The translations under genes and the position numbers were made by a program. Shown here piece by piece: positions 1 through 7,402 of a stretch of DNA of 11,892 nt. Under the pieces are notes generated by a model that worked only from the letters and a program-made list of their open reading frames with translations, ran no database searches and had not been told where the DNA came from. Position 1 is the first letter of the stretch. Every line of letters starts with the position of its first letter. This DNA comes from an uncultured Ileibacterium sp. (GTDB lineage Bacteria > Bacillota > Clostridia > Peptostreptococcales > Anaerovoracaceae). The DNA lies in assembly GCA_902488835.1 (NCBI GenBank), contig CABTXQ010000037.1, positions 1 through 11,892 on the forward strand. The letters run 5' to 3'.

Positions 1-65
1 ATAGGGCTCGAACCTATGACCCCCTGCTTGTAAGGCAGGTGCTCTCCCAGCTGAGCTATGCGTCC
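1..65 (-). tRNA. tRNA-Val (anticodon UAC), 3' end cut by window edge
   Basis: Read on the minus strand, the sequence folds as a tRNA. It has a 5' acceptor strand GGACGCA (65-59), a D-stem GCTC/GAGC, an anticodon stem CCTGC/GCAGG around the loop CTTACAA, and a T-arm ATAGG-TTCGAGC-CCTAT (17-1). The anticodon TAC sits at 32-30, which decodes valine GUA and, by wobble, other GUN codons. The T8 and A9 positions fit if the mature 5' end is base 65 rather than 66. Only the 3' acceptor strand and any encoded CCA lie outside the window. The identity from anticodon and arm sequences is secure. It has its own promoter just upstream, and further tRNA genes may follow beyond the window. Confidence 0.96.
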
Positions 66-68
66 CTG

Positions 69-83
69 GCAGTTTCCGACTGC
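69..83 (-). other. small hairpin in the 5' leader of the tRNA-Val transcript
   Basis: On the minus strand GCAGT and ACTGC form a 5-bp stem around the loop CGGAA. It begins at about the predicted transcription start and ends three bases before the mature tRNA 5' end, so it would make up nearly the whole leader removed by RNase P. It has no T-tract, so it is not a terminator. Confidence 0.5.
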
Positions 84-90
84 AACGATG

Positions 91-119
91 ATAATACCAC
101 ATATCATATTTTGTGTCAA
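91..119 (-). promoter_or_regulatory. Sigma-A-type promoter for the tRNA-Val gene
   Basis: On the minus strand a perfect -35 box TTGACA (119-114) is followed by a 17-base spacer and the -10 box TATTAT (96-91). The -10 box is preceded by TGG, which makes it an extended -10 element. The expected start is near 84, about 19 bases before the mature tRNA. It is the closest match to consensus in the window, as expected for a stable-RNA gene. It begins only 15 bases after the yigZ stop codon. Confidence 0.85.
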
Positions 120-134
120 TATTTTATTTTTCTT

Positions 135-764
135 TTAGATTCTTTCTTTGACAAATTCAGTTCTTTCGTTAATGAGTAATTCTCTTCCTGAGCATATATT
201 TTTAATAAGTTCTGCAAGAATTTTAGTTTTATCACTGTCCGTCATTAATTCCAGTTCTACTTTATCGCTATATTCTGTTGATGTAACACTAAAAATATCA
301 TTCTTAGATGAATTGATTATTTTGCCAAGAAGATGGTATTCAATCCTGTATTTAAGGATTTTCTTTTCTTTAACAAGTGCCTTTCCTGCAGCATCAATAC
401 CTTTTCTTGCAGATTCTGAATAAGCACGTACAAGTCCTCCGGTACCTAGAAGGGTTCCACCAAAATATCTTGTAACAACTATTGCAACGTTAGTAATCCC
501 TTCCGACAAGATTACATTCAACATTGGAGCTCCTGAGGTACCTTTCGGTTCTCCATCGTCACTTGCCCATTGAATTTCCTGCTTGTACCCGCAAACAAGT
601 GCAGGCACATTATGTGTTGCATCCTTATATTTGGACTGGACCTCAGATATAAATGATTTCGCTTCATCATAATCTTCGACGGGTGTGATACGTGCTATAA
701 ATCTTGATTTATTTATAATCAGCTCTGTTTCAGCTTTATCATAAAGAGATTTATATACAATCAT
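135..764 (-). CDS. yigZ: YigZ/IMPACT family protein (UPF0029)
   Basis: This 209-residue protein has the usual length and motifs of the bacterial YigZ (YvyE) family. They include THNVPA near residue 50, SDDGEPKGTSGAPM at 68-81, and VVTRYFGGTLLGTGGLVRAY at 96-115, in the N-terminal UPF0029 domain. A smaller C-terminal domain of the ferredoxin-like DUF1949 type follows. Homologues include the eukaryotic IMPACT regulator of GCN2; the bacterial role is not settled. The ATG lies two bases after the hslU stop and has no visible Shine-Dalgarno, only an AT run, so translation probably depends on ribosomes finishing hslU. It is the last gene of the topA-hslV-hslU run. No hairpin terminator is seen before the tRNA promoter, so some transcripts may read into tRNA-Val. 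Confidence 0.93.
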   Translation of the reverse strand: MIVYKSLYDKAETELIINKSRFIARITPVEDYDEAKSFISEVQSKYKDATHNVPALVCGYKQEIQWASDDGEPKGTSGAPMLNVILSEGITNVAIVVTRYFGGTLLGTGGLVRAYSESARKGIDAAGKALVKEKKILKYRIEYHLLGKIINSSKNDIFSVTSTEYSDKVELELMTDSDKTKILAELIKNICSGRELLINERTEFVKERI

Positions 765-766
765 TT

Positions 767-2203
767 TTATAATATATATTTATCAACATCAACTTCTCTT
801 ATTTTTTCACGGAATTTATCTCTTACATTCTCACTGTCAATAACCACTTCTTTTATATTTTCATTTGGAAGTTCAAAGCTTATATCCTCGAGAAGGATTT
901 CGAGGATAGTATAAAGCCTTCTTGCACCTATATTCTCTGTTTCCTGATTCATCAAATAAGCCATACCTGCAATCTCGTCTATGGCATCATCAGTAAAGTC
1001 AATTTTCGCTCCTTCTGTCTCAAGGAGTGCCTTCTGTTGCTTTGTTACAGCATTCTCAGGAACTGTAAGTATTTTCTTAAAGTCCTCTTTATCTAGATTT
1101 TTTAGCTCTACATTAATTGGAAATCTTCCCTGCAGTTCAGGAATTAAATCTGAAGGCTTTGATACATGAAAAGCTCCTGCACCAATGAAAAGCATGTGGT
1201 CCGTTTTGATTGGCCCGTGCTTTGTATTCACAACGCTTCCTTCAACAATTGGCAGTATGTCTCTTTGAACTCCCTCTCTTGAAACATCTGCTGAAGCAGA
1301 ATTTCCTGTACCCCCTGATGCTATTTTGTCAATTTCATCTATAAATATTATTCCATTTTGTTCAGCATTTCTTAGAGCCTCATCAATCACCTCATCCATA
1401 TCAATGAGATTCTGTGCCTCCTGCTCTCTCAATATTTCTCTAGCATCCTTAACGCTTACTCTTCTCTTCTTTGTGCGCTTAGGCATCATATCTCCAAATA
1501 TATTTCCTATTGCTATGCTTACTCCCTCATTTTGCATATCAAGTTGGTTTGAACGTGGAGAATCTTCAACTTCGATTTCTATATATTCGTTTTCAAGCTT
1601 ACCGTCTATTAGATCTTTTCTGACCTGTTCTCTCGCAAGAATTACGTCCTGATTCTCTTTTTCATTTTTAGCCTGCTCTTTAGCTTTTTTCTCCTCGTAT
1701 TCCTGCTTCTGACTCTTATATCCTCCTGAATTCATAAATGCGTCAAAAGGGCCAGTGTTTTTCTTTTCCTTTTGCTTTCCCGGAATAATCGCCTTTACGA
1801 TTAAGTCTTCTGCAATTTTATCAGCAGCATCAAGTTTTTCATCTATTCTCTTCTGCTTTGTCAATCTAATAGATGCCTCTGCAAGATCTCTTACCATTGA
1901 ATCAACATCTCTTCCCACATATCCAACTTCCGTAAATTTAGTTGCCTCAACTTTTACGAATGGTGCATCCATTATTTTGGCAAGTCTTCTTGCTATCTCA
2001 GTCTTTCCTACACCTGTAGGTCCCATCATGAGAATGTTTTTGGGAGTTATTTCTTCTCTCATCTCATCGCTTAGCTTATTTCTTCTGAATCTGTTTCTAA
2101 GAGCAATTGCCACGGATTTTTTTGCATCATCCTGACCAATTATGTATTTATCCAGTTCTGCGACAATCTCCTTGGGAGTCATATTCTTAATGTTATCAGA
2201 CAT
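767..2203 (-). CDS. hslU: HslU (ClpY), ATPase subunit of the HslVU protease
   Basis: HslU is an AAA+ unfoldase that forms hexameric rings on HslV, recognises protein substrates, and threads them into the cytoplasmic protease chamber using ATP. Counting from the chosen start, the 478 residues show the N-terminal IIGQDDAK segment, Walker A GPTGVGKT (61-68), the pore loop GYVG (94-97), a lysine- and glutamate-rich I-domain (about 110-243), Walker B IIFIDEID (285-292) and the sensor-2 motif GARRL (426-430). The C-terminus VDKYIL matches the tail that docks into HslV to activate it. An in-frame ATG four codons upstream (2215) would give 482 residues. The ATG at 2203 is preferred because GGAGGA lies five bases before it and the upstream ATG has no such site. 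The hslV stop is 21 bases upstream. Confidence 0.96.
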   Translation of the reverse strand: MSDNIKNMTPKEIVAELDKYIIGQDDAKKSVAIALRNRFRRNKLSDEMREEITPKNILMMGPTGVGKTEIARRLAKIMDAPFVKVEATKFTEVGYVGRDVDSMVRDLAEASIRLTKQKRIDEKLDAADKIAEDLIVKAIIPGKQKEKKNTGPFDAFMNSGGYKSQKQEYEEKKAKEQAKNEKENQDVILAREQVRKDLIDGKLENEYIEIEVEDSPRSNQLDMQNEGVSIAIGNIFGDMMPKRTKKRRVSVKDAREILREQEAQNLIDMDEVIDEALRNAEQNGIIFIDEIDKIASGGTGNSASADVSREGVQRDILPIVEGSVVNTKHGPIKTDHMLFIGAGAFHVSKPSDLIPELQGRFPINVELKNLDKEDFKKILTVPENAVTKQQKALLETEGAKIDFTDDAIDEIAGMAYLMNQETENIGARRLYTILEILLEDISFELPNENIKEVVIDSENVRDKFREKIREVDVDKYIL

Positions 2204-2207
2204 CTTA

Positions 2208-2213
2208 TCCTCC
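2208..2213 (-). promoter_or_regulatory. Ribosome binding site that fixes the hslU start
   Basis: GGAGGA on the minus strand lies five bases before the ATG at 2203. It begins inside the ATGGAGGA formed by the upstream in-frame ATG at 2215, so that ATG overlaps the likely binding site and is unlikely to be the real start. Confidence 0.75.
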
Positions 2214-2224
2214 ATATTTAAGGG

Positions 2225-2770
2225 CTATGCCTCAAGTTTCTCGACCGATATGTTGTTATTAGTGTACACGCATATATTTGAAGCTATTTCAAGAGACTTT
2301 CTAACAATCGTCTCCGCATCAAGTTCAGTATTCTCATAAAGAGCCTGTGCAGCAGCATATGCGTAATTGCCGCCTGAACCTATGGCTATTACATTCTTAT
2401 CAGGAGAAATTACTTCACCATTGCCTGAGATAACAAGTATTTCTTCTTTATCAGCAACAATCATAAGTGCTTCAAGATTTCTGACAGCCTTATCGTTTCT
2501 CCATATCTGCGCCAAGTCTACAGCGGCTCTTTTGATATTTCCGTCGTGCTCCTGCAGTTTTTTCTCAAACTTATCAGTAAGTGAAAATGCATCAGCAACA
2601 GAACCGGCAAATCCTGTGAGGACCTTATCATTGTATATTTTTTTTACTTTTTTGGCACCATTTTTCATAATGGCAGTTTCGCCCATCGTAACCTGTCCGT
2701 CTCCGCCTATACATATGTCTTTTGGAGATCTCATCACTGCACAGATTGTTGTAGCATGAAATTGTATCAT
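2225..2770 (-). CDS. hslV: HslV (ClpQ), proteolytic subunit of the HslVU protease
   Basis: HslV is a proteasome-beta-like threonine peptidase that stacks as two hexamers capped by HslU. The 181-residue protein carries the family motifs GGDGQVTMG (22-30), the NGAKKVKKIYNDKV region with a lysine pair at 40-41 where the catalytic lysine is expected, GFAGSVADAF, and IGSGGNYAYAAAQALYENTE. E. coli HslV exposes its nucleophile directly after the initiator Met. Here the conserved TT is at residues 7-8, after MIQFHA. Similar extensions occur in Bacillus CodW and Thermotoga HslV. Residue 2 is isoleucine, so the serine-at-position-2 mechanism proposed for CodW cannot apply without change. The ATG is supported by AGGAG (2782-2778) seven bases upstream, and no shorter start is available. 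The gene lies 14 bases after topA and 21 before hslU. Confidence 0.95.
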   Translation of the reverse strand: MIQFHATTICAVMRSPKDICIGGDGQVTMGETAIMKNGAKKVKKIYNDKVLTGFAGSVADAFSLTDKFEKKLQEHDGNIKRAAVDLAQIWRNDKAVRNLEALMIVADKEEILVISGNGEVISPDKNVIAIGSGGNYAYAAAQALYENTELDAETIVRKSLEIASNICVYTNNNISVEKLEA

Positions 2771-2784
2771 ATCAGTTCTCCTCG

Positions 2785-4884
2785 CTATTTATCATCTTTA
2801 TCAATTATTTTAGTATATTTACAATCCTCATTTGAACATTTAAATTTTGGAGAATTTCCTTTTTTAATAAGAAGTAGTGATCCGCATACAGGGCATTTTT
2901 CATTTGTAGGCTCATCCCAGAATGAGACAGTACATTCTGGATACCCAATGCAGCCATAGAAAAGTCTCCCTCTTCTTGATCTTTTTTCAACAATATCTTT
3001 TCCGCATGTAGGACATTTGACCCCGATTTTCTTTATTATTGGCTTTGTATTCTTGCATTCGGGATAACCTGTACATGCCAAAAATCTTCCAAATCTTCCC
3101 TCTTTTATTGCCATAGGCTTTCCGCATTTTTCACATATCTCATCGGAAAGTTCGGGTTCTTGCTCTATTCTCTCTGCTTCTTTATTTGCTATCTCGAGTT
3201 CCTTTTCAAAGCCTGAATAAAAATTTGAAACTACATCCTTCCATGGAATTTCTTTGAATTCAATCTTATCAAGATTATCCTCCATCTCTCCTGTAAATTT
3301 TATGTCTACAATGTCGCTGAAATACTCAGACAGTATCACAATTACATCAAAACCTAATTTCGTCGGAACTAAATTCTTTTTTTCTTTTTTGACATATCTC
3401 CTTGCCGTAATTGTTGATATTACGGAAGCATATGTGCTAGGACGACCTATATTCTTTTCCTCCATCTCCTTTACCAAGGATGCTTCAGTATATCTTGGAG
3501 GCGGAGTTGTAAATTTTTGTTCAAGATTGACATTTAAAGGTTCAAGTTGTGTACCTGTTTGTAAGTTAGGAAGTATATTGTCCGTATCCTTTCCAGTGCT
3601 CTTATATACCTTTCTCCAACCATCGAATATGACCTTAGATCCTGAAGCAGTCAATTGATATTCTCCATTTTTTATCTTTATTGCCTTCGTATCATAAATA
3701 GCAGCTGCCATTTGCGACGAAACATATCTGCTCCACACAAGATTGTATAACTTGAACTGGTCGCTTGTAAGGGAATCCTTTATCTCTTTAGGCGAAATGT
3801 TGATATCTACAGGCCTTATTGCCTCATGAGCATCCTGTGCAGCTTTGTTCTTATTATTATATATGTTGTTTGCCGAATATTCATTCCCGAACTTATCTAT
3901 TATATACTTCTTAGCTGTCTCTCTCGCCTGATCTGAAATCCTTACAGAGTCAGTCCTGTGGTAGGTTATAAGTCCCTGTGTCCCAAGTCCTTTAATATTA
4001 ATTCCCTCATACAGCTGTTGAGCGATGTTCATTGTCTTCTTTGTGGAAAAATTTATCCTTATTGAAGCATCCTGCTGCATTGTGCTTGTCGTATAAGGTG
4101 CATATGGTCTGTTTTTCTTATCTGCACTCTTAATATCGGTAATTATATACTCGTTTTCTTTCAGTTCCGACTTAACAGCATTAGCAGTCTCTTCATTCGA
4201 AATTTTTATAGTCTTATTTTTCTTTTTTACAAGTTTTGCGGTAAACCCCTCATGGAAATCAACATTTATATTCCAATATTCCTCAGGAATAAAATCTGAT
4301 ATTTCATTCTCTCTATCACAAATCATCTTCAGTGCGGCACTTTGAACTCTACCGGCACTTAGTCCACGTCTAACCTTCTTCCAAAGAAGTGGGCTAATCT
4401 GATATCCAACAAGTCTATCTAATATCCGCCTTGCCTGCTGAGAATCCACAAGCCCTATATCAATAGGTCTCGGATTCTTTATAGCCTCTTTAACCGCATC
4501 TTTATTTATTTCATTAAATGTTATTCTACAGTCAGAACTGGGATCGATTCCAAGAAGGAATGCAAGCTGCCATGATATTGCCTCTCCCTCACGATCCGGG
4601 TCAGTTGCCAAAAGGATCTTGCCTGCAGATGAGGCTTCTTTTTTCAAAGTTTTTATCGTGTTTCCCTTGCCCCTTATATTGATATATTCTGGTTCAAAAT
4701 TATTTTCTATTTCAACTCCAAGCCTGCTCTTTGGTAAGTCTCTTACATGCCCTTCCGAAGCGAGCACCTTGTATGACGAGCCAAGATACTTTGATATTAC
4801 ACGTCCTTTTGACGGTGACTCAACTATAATCAATGTCTTCTTTCTTTTTTTTGTTTTAGTTTGCCCGGCATTGCTCTTCGCCAT
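2785..4884 (-). CDS. topA: DNA topoisomerase I (type IA)
   Basis: TopA relaxes negatively supercoiled DNA by passing one strand through a transient break. The 699-residue protein begins with a Toprim domain, IIVESPSKG (19-27, Glu22) and TDPDREGEA (94-102, Asp95/Asp97/Glu99), which binds Mg2+. The active-site tyrosine is Tyr308 in GLITYHRTDSVRIS. The core ends near residue 570. Three C4 zinc ribbons follow: Cys584/587/604/610, Cys624/627/645/651 and Cys664/667/683/688, which bind single-stranded DNA in this family. A lysine-rich N-terminus (9-16) precedes the Toprim domain. The ATG follows an unusual G6 tract seven bases upstream, used here as the Shine-Dalgarno. A promoter lies in the 84-base gap after dprA. 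The gene heads the topA-hslV-hslU-yigZ run, and its stop is 14 bases before hslV. Confidence 0.98.
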   Translation of the reverse strand: MAKSNAGQTKTKKRKKTLIIVESPSKGRVISKYLGSSYKVLASEGHVRDLPKSRLGVEIENNFEPEYINIRGKGNTIKTLKKEASSAGKILLATDPDREGEAISWQLAFLLGIDPSSDCRITFNEINKDAVKEAIKNPRPIDIGLVDSQQARRILDRLVGYQISPLLWKKVRRGLSAGRVQSAALKMICDRENEISDFIPEEYWNINVDFHEGFTAKLVKKKNKTIKISNEETANAVKSELKENEYIITDIKSADKKNRPYAPYTTSTMQQDASIRINFSTKKTMNIAQQLYEGINIKGLGTQGLITYHRTDSVRISDQARETAKKYIIDKFGNEYSANNIYNNKNKAAQDAHEAIRPVDINISPKEIKDSLTSDQFKLYNLVWSRYVSSQMAAAIYDTKAIKIKNGEYQLTASGSKVIFDGWRKVYKSTGKDTDNILPNLQTGTQLEPLNVNLEQKFTTPPPRYTEASLVKEMEEKNIGRPSTYASVISTITARRYVKKEKKNLVPTKLGFDVIVILSEYFSDIVDIKFTGEMEDNLDKIEFKEIPWKDVVSNFYSGFEKELEIANKEAERIEQEPELSDEICEKCGKPMAIKEGRFGRFLACTGYPECKNTKPIIKKIGVKCPTCGKDIVEKRSRRGRLFYGCIGYPECTVSFWDEPTNEKCPVCGSLLLIKKGNSPKFKCSNEDCKYTKIIDKDDK

Positions 4885-4891
4885 TAATTAA

Positions 4892-4897
4892 CCCCCC
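4892..4897 (-). promoter_or_regulatory. Atypical G6 ribosome binding site of topA
   Basis: Six consecutive G bases lie seven bases before the topA ATG, in GTTAACGGGGGGTTAA. They can pair with the CCUCC anti-Shine-Dalgarno with one G-U wobble. No AGGAGG-type alternative is seen in this leader. Confidence 0.5.
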
Positions 4898-4928
4898 GTT
4901 AACATTTAGATGTGTAGCATATTCACGT

Positions 4929-4957
4929 ATAATAAAACAGAATTATCAATTTTGCAA
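4929..4957 (-). promoter_or_regulatory. Sigma-A-type promoter upstream of topA
   Basis: On the minus strand the -35 box TTGCAA (4957-4952, four of six consensus bases) is separated by 17 bases from the -10 box TATTAT (4934-4929, five of six). The expected start is near 4922, giving a leader of about 38 bases before the topA ATG. It lies wholly within the 84-base gap after dprA and would let topA-hslV-hslU-yigZ be expressed independently of dprA. Confidence 0.65.
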
Positions 4958-4968
4958 GTTTTTACATA

Positions 4969-5832
4969 TTATACATCGTAATATATGCGTCCGCCAAAGG
5001 TTCGAATTACCCCCTTTAACTCTAGTATTGTTATTATCGCATTAATGCTGCTCATTTTTTTATTTGTCATTTCATATATTTCATCTGCGGTTATTCCGCT
5101 ATTTTCTTTAATCATTAATGCAAAGGTTTTCTCATCTTCGCCTAGGCCTTTTAATTCATCTTTATTCTCTATAAATTCTACACCTATATCATTAACCAAA
5201 TCCTTTATATTTATAAGCGGTGTCGCTCCATCATATATAAGCTTGTTGGTGCCGGCACTTGCATAATTCATAATATTACCTGGAACCGAATATATTTCTT
5301 TTCCCTGCTCAAGAGCATAATTTGCAGTAATAAGTGCACCGCTTTTAATACCTGCTTCAACTATAATCACATGTGAAGAAAGGCCACTTATTATTCTATT
5401 TCTTAACGAAAAAGTATATTTTTTACCGGGAAAATCAGGCTCAAATTCACTTATGAGCAGTCCCTCTTCATATATCTTATCCATAAGTCCTCTGTTTGCC
5501 GCAGGATATACCTTGTTAATTCCCGTTCCGAGAACTGCAACTGTTTTTCCTGACACATTAATGGCTCCCTCGTGTGCAAATGCATCTATTCCATATGCCA
5601 TTCCTGAAACTACGGTTATTCCTACTCTTGCAAGTTCTCTACTTACAAGTCCTGAAATTTCACGACCATATGAAGTAAACTTCCTTGATCCGACAACTGC
5701 CACCATTTTACTTTTTAAAAGTGAAATATCACCTGCACAATATAATTTCTTAGGTGGATTATCAATTTTTTTTAGACTTTCAGGATAATCATTATTATCA
5801 AAATTAACTAACTTATATTTATATCTATCCAT
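4969..5832 (-). CDS. dprA: DprA, DNA-processing protein, lacking the usual N-terminal domain
   Basis: DprA binds incoming single-stranded DNA during natural transformation and loads RecA on it. It is also widespread in bacteria not known to be competent. The Rossmann-like core is well preserved: VVGSR (46-50), SGMAYGIDAFAH (76-87), GTGINKVYP (102-110), FSLRNRIISGLSS (141-153), SGALITANYALEQGKEIYSV (164-183) and the VPG at 183-185. A C-terminal winged-helix-like segment (about 230-287) ends in GGRIYYDV. The 287 residues are short: the protein starts just before the YPE...LKKIDNPP segment that leads the core, so the N-terminal SAM/HhH-like domain of about 70 residues common in the family is absent. 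An in-frame stop four codons upstream prevents a longer start. The nearest Shine-Dalgarno-like sequence, AGGTGA, overlaps the comM stop about 15 bases upstream, suggesting coupling to comM. Confidence 0.95.
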   Translation of the reverse strand: MDRYKYKLVNFDNNDYPESLKKIDNPPKKLYCAGDISLLKSKMVAVVGSRKFTSYGREISGLVSRELARVGITVVSGMAYGIDAFAHEGAINVSGKTVAVLGTGINKVYPAANRGLMDKIYEEGLLISEFEPDFPGKKYTFSLRNRIISGLSSHVIIVEAGIKSGALITANYALEQGKEIYSVPGNIMNYASAGTNKLIYDGATPLINIKDLVNDIGVEFIENKDELKGLGEDEKTFALMIKENSGITADEIYEMTNKKMSSINAIITILELKGVIRTFGGRIYYDV

Positions 5833-5847
5833 ATTGCTATTCTAATT

Positions 5848-7386
5848 TCACCTTTTTATGTACGAATCACTTATAACTCTATAGTTCAATGCTTCTGAGA
5901 TGTGTTCAGTTTTTACACTTCTACTCTTTCCAATGTCAGCTATTGTCCTAGCTACCTTTAGAACTTTAATCACCGATCTTGGACTTAATGCGAAAGAATC
6001 ATATGCTTTATTTAGAAATTCCAAATCTTCCCTACCTAATTTGCAAATACTTAGTATTTCATCGTTATCAAGTGATGCATTGTCTTTTCTCTGATTCCTA
6101 ATACTTGCAAAATCTTTTGCTTCCATAACGATATTACGCATTTCCTTTGTACTTATAGAGTCATCTTTTTTGCTCGCAATCTGTTTGAATTTGACCTTTT
6201 CCATGTATATTTGTAGATCTATTCTATCTAGAATTGGACCGCTTAACTTTTTCCTATATCTCTCTATCTCTAAAGGAGTGCATTTACATTTATGCTTTGA
6301 ATCACCTAGGTAACCACATGGGCACGGGTTCGATGCAGCAATTGGTATCACATTGGCGGGAAATCTGTATGTTTTCCCTCCCCTATTCAAGCTTACCTCA
6401 TGTTCTTCAATAGGTATCCTAATTTTCTCAAGTATGTCTCGGTTGAACTCACATACCTCATCAAGAAAAAGTATCCCATTATGTGCAAGTGAAATTTCAC
6501 CAGGCCTGGGGATCAGTCCTCCCCCTAATAATCCTGCCTGCGTTATTCTTTGGTATGGCATTCTGAAAGGTCTTTTGTCAATCATCTGTTCTGATTCATT
6601 AAGCTTTCCCGCCACAGAGTAAATCATTGTTGTTTCAATAATCTCCCCTATATCCATATCAGGCATAATTGTCGGTATTCGTCTTGCTATCATTGTCTTT
6701 CCGCATCCGGGAGGTCCTATCATTATCATACCGTGCCCGCCTGATGCAGCAATACATGCTGCTCGTTTTGCTTTTACCTGACCGTTAACTTCAGAAAAGT
6801 CTACACAATCTTTATTAATCTTATCTCTATTGTATGAAACATTTGGTATGGATTTTCTAATATCAATATCGCTTATATATCCATTGAGATAATCAACACA
6901 CTGTCTAAGAGAGGATACAGGAATTATCTCAGCTTTTTTCGTAAGCATTGCTTCATCAATGTTTTTGTAAGGAACAATTATTTTATTAGTTGAAATATTT
7001 GATATACCATAAACCATTGGTAATGCTCCACATATGGGCATCACACTACCACCAAGAGACAATTCTCCCAATATTGAATGCTCATTAAGTTTTTCTTCAT
7101 TAATCAATCCTTCTGCCGCTAGTATTGAAATTGCAATCGGAAGATCCATGTGACTCCCCCTCTTGTTAATATAAGCAGGAAGTAAATTTATCGTTAGCCT
7201 TCCCCTAGGATATTCAAACCCTGAATTTATTATGGCTGATTTGACTCTTTCATGACTTTCTTTTATGGAAGCCCCTGCAAGTCCTACTATGTTAAAAGAA
7301 GGAAGTCCTCTACTTATATCTGCCTCGATCCATATTTTTTTACCTTCAATACCTTCGTATATAGCAGTTTGAACTCTAGATATCAT
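5848..7386 (-). CDS. comM: ComM/YifB family AAA+ ATPase (Mg-chelatase-like)
   Basis: ComM is a hexameric helicase shown in some bacteria to extend the heteroduplex during transformation by branch migration. YifB-type relatives are broadly distributed, and the role here is inferred from family. The 512 residues show an N-terminal Lon-protease-like fold (about 1-165, containing VGLAGASIKESHERVKSAI and RGSHMDLPIAI), Walker A GPPGCGKT (224-231), Walker B ILFLDE (305-310), and the NPCPCGYLGD motif (353-362). Cys355/357 and Cys367/369 look like a zinc knuckle. A C-terminal Mg-chelatase-type lid contains LSPRSVIKVLKVARTIAD (467-484). Length matches the family. The ATG is supported by AGGAG six bases upstream. 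It lies 16 bases after yraN and 15 before dprA, consistent with one transcript for DNA-processing functions. Confidence 0.96.
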   Translation of the reverse strand: MISRVQTAIYEGIEGKKIWIEADISRGLPSFNIVGLAGASIKESHERVKSAIINSGFEYPRGRLTINLLPAYINKRGSHMDLPIAISILAAEGLINEEKLNEHSILGELSLGGSVMPICGALPMVYGISNISTNKIIVPYKNIDEAMLTKKAEIIPVSSLRQCVDYLNGYISDIDIRKSIPNVSYNRDKINKDCVDFSEVNGQVKAKRAACIAASGGHGMIMIGPPGCGKTMIARRIPTIMPDMDIGEIIETTMIYSVAGKLNESEQMIDKRPFRMPYQRITQAGLLGGGLIPRPGEISLAHNGILFLDEVCEFNRDILEKIRIPIEEHEVSLNRGGKTYRFPANVIPIAASNPCPCGYLGDSKHKCKCTPLEIERYRKKLSGPILDRIDLQIYMEKVKFKQIASKKDDSISTKEMRNIVMEAKDFASIRNQRKDNASLDNDEILSICKLGREDLEFLNKAYDSFALSPRSVIKVLKVARTIADIGKSRSVKTEHISEALNYRVISDSYIKR

Positions 7387-7402
7387 TCAATACTCCTTTG
7401 CA

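Noticed and set aside
2204..2215. Upstream in-frame ATG of hslU at 2215, giving 482 residues
   Set aside because: Its leader lacks a ribosome binding site, while GGAGGA overlapping this codon is well placed for the ATG at 2203.
4892..4897. The G6 tract before topA as a phase-variable homopolymer
   Set aside because: Six bases is short for slipped-strand variation, and the tract lies outside any coding frame.
1326..5788. Many plus-strand open frames of 60-165 codons opposite hslU, topA, dprA and other genes
   Set aside because: They lie antisense to genes with full-length family matches, have serine- and leucine-rich compositions typical of shadow frames, and show no recognisable domain.
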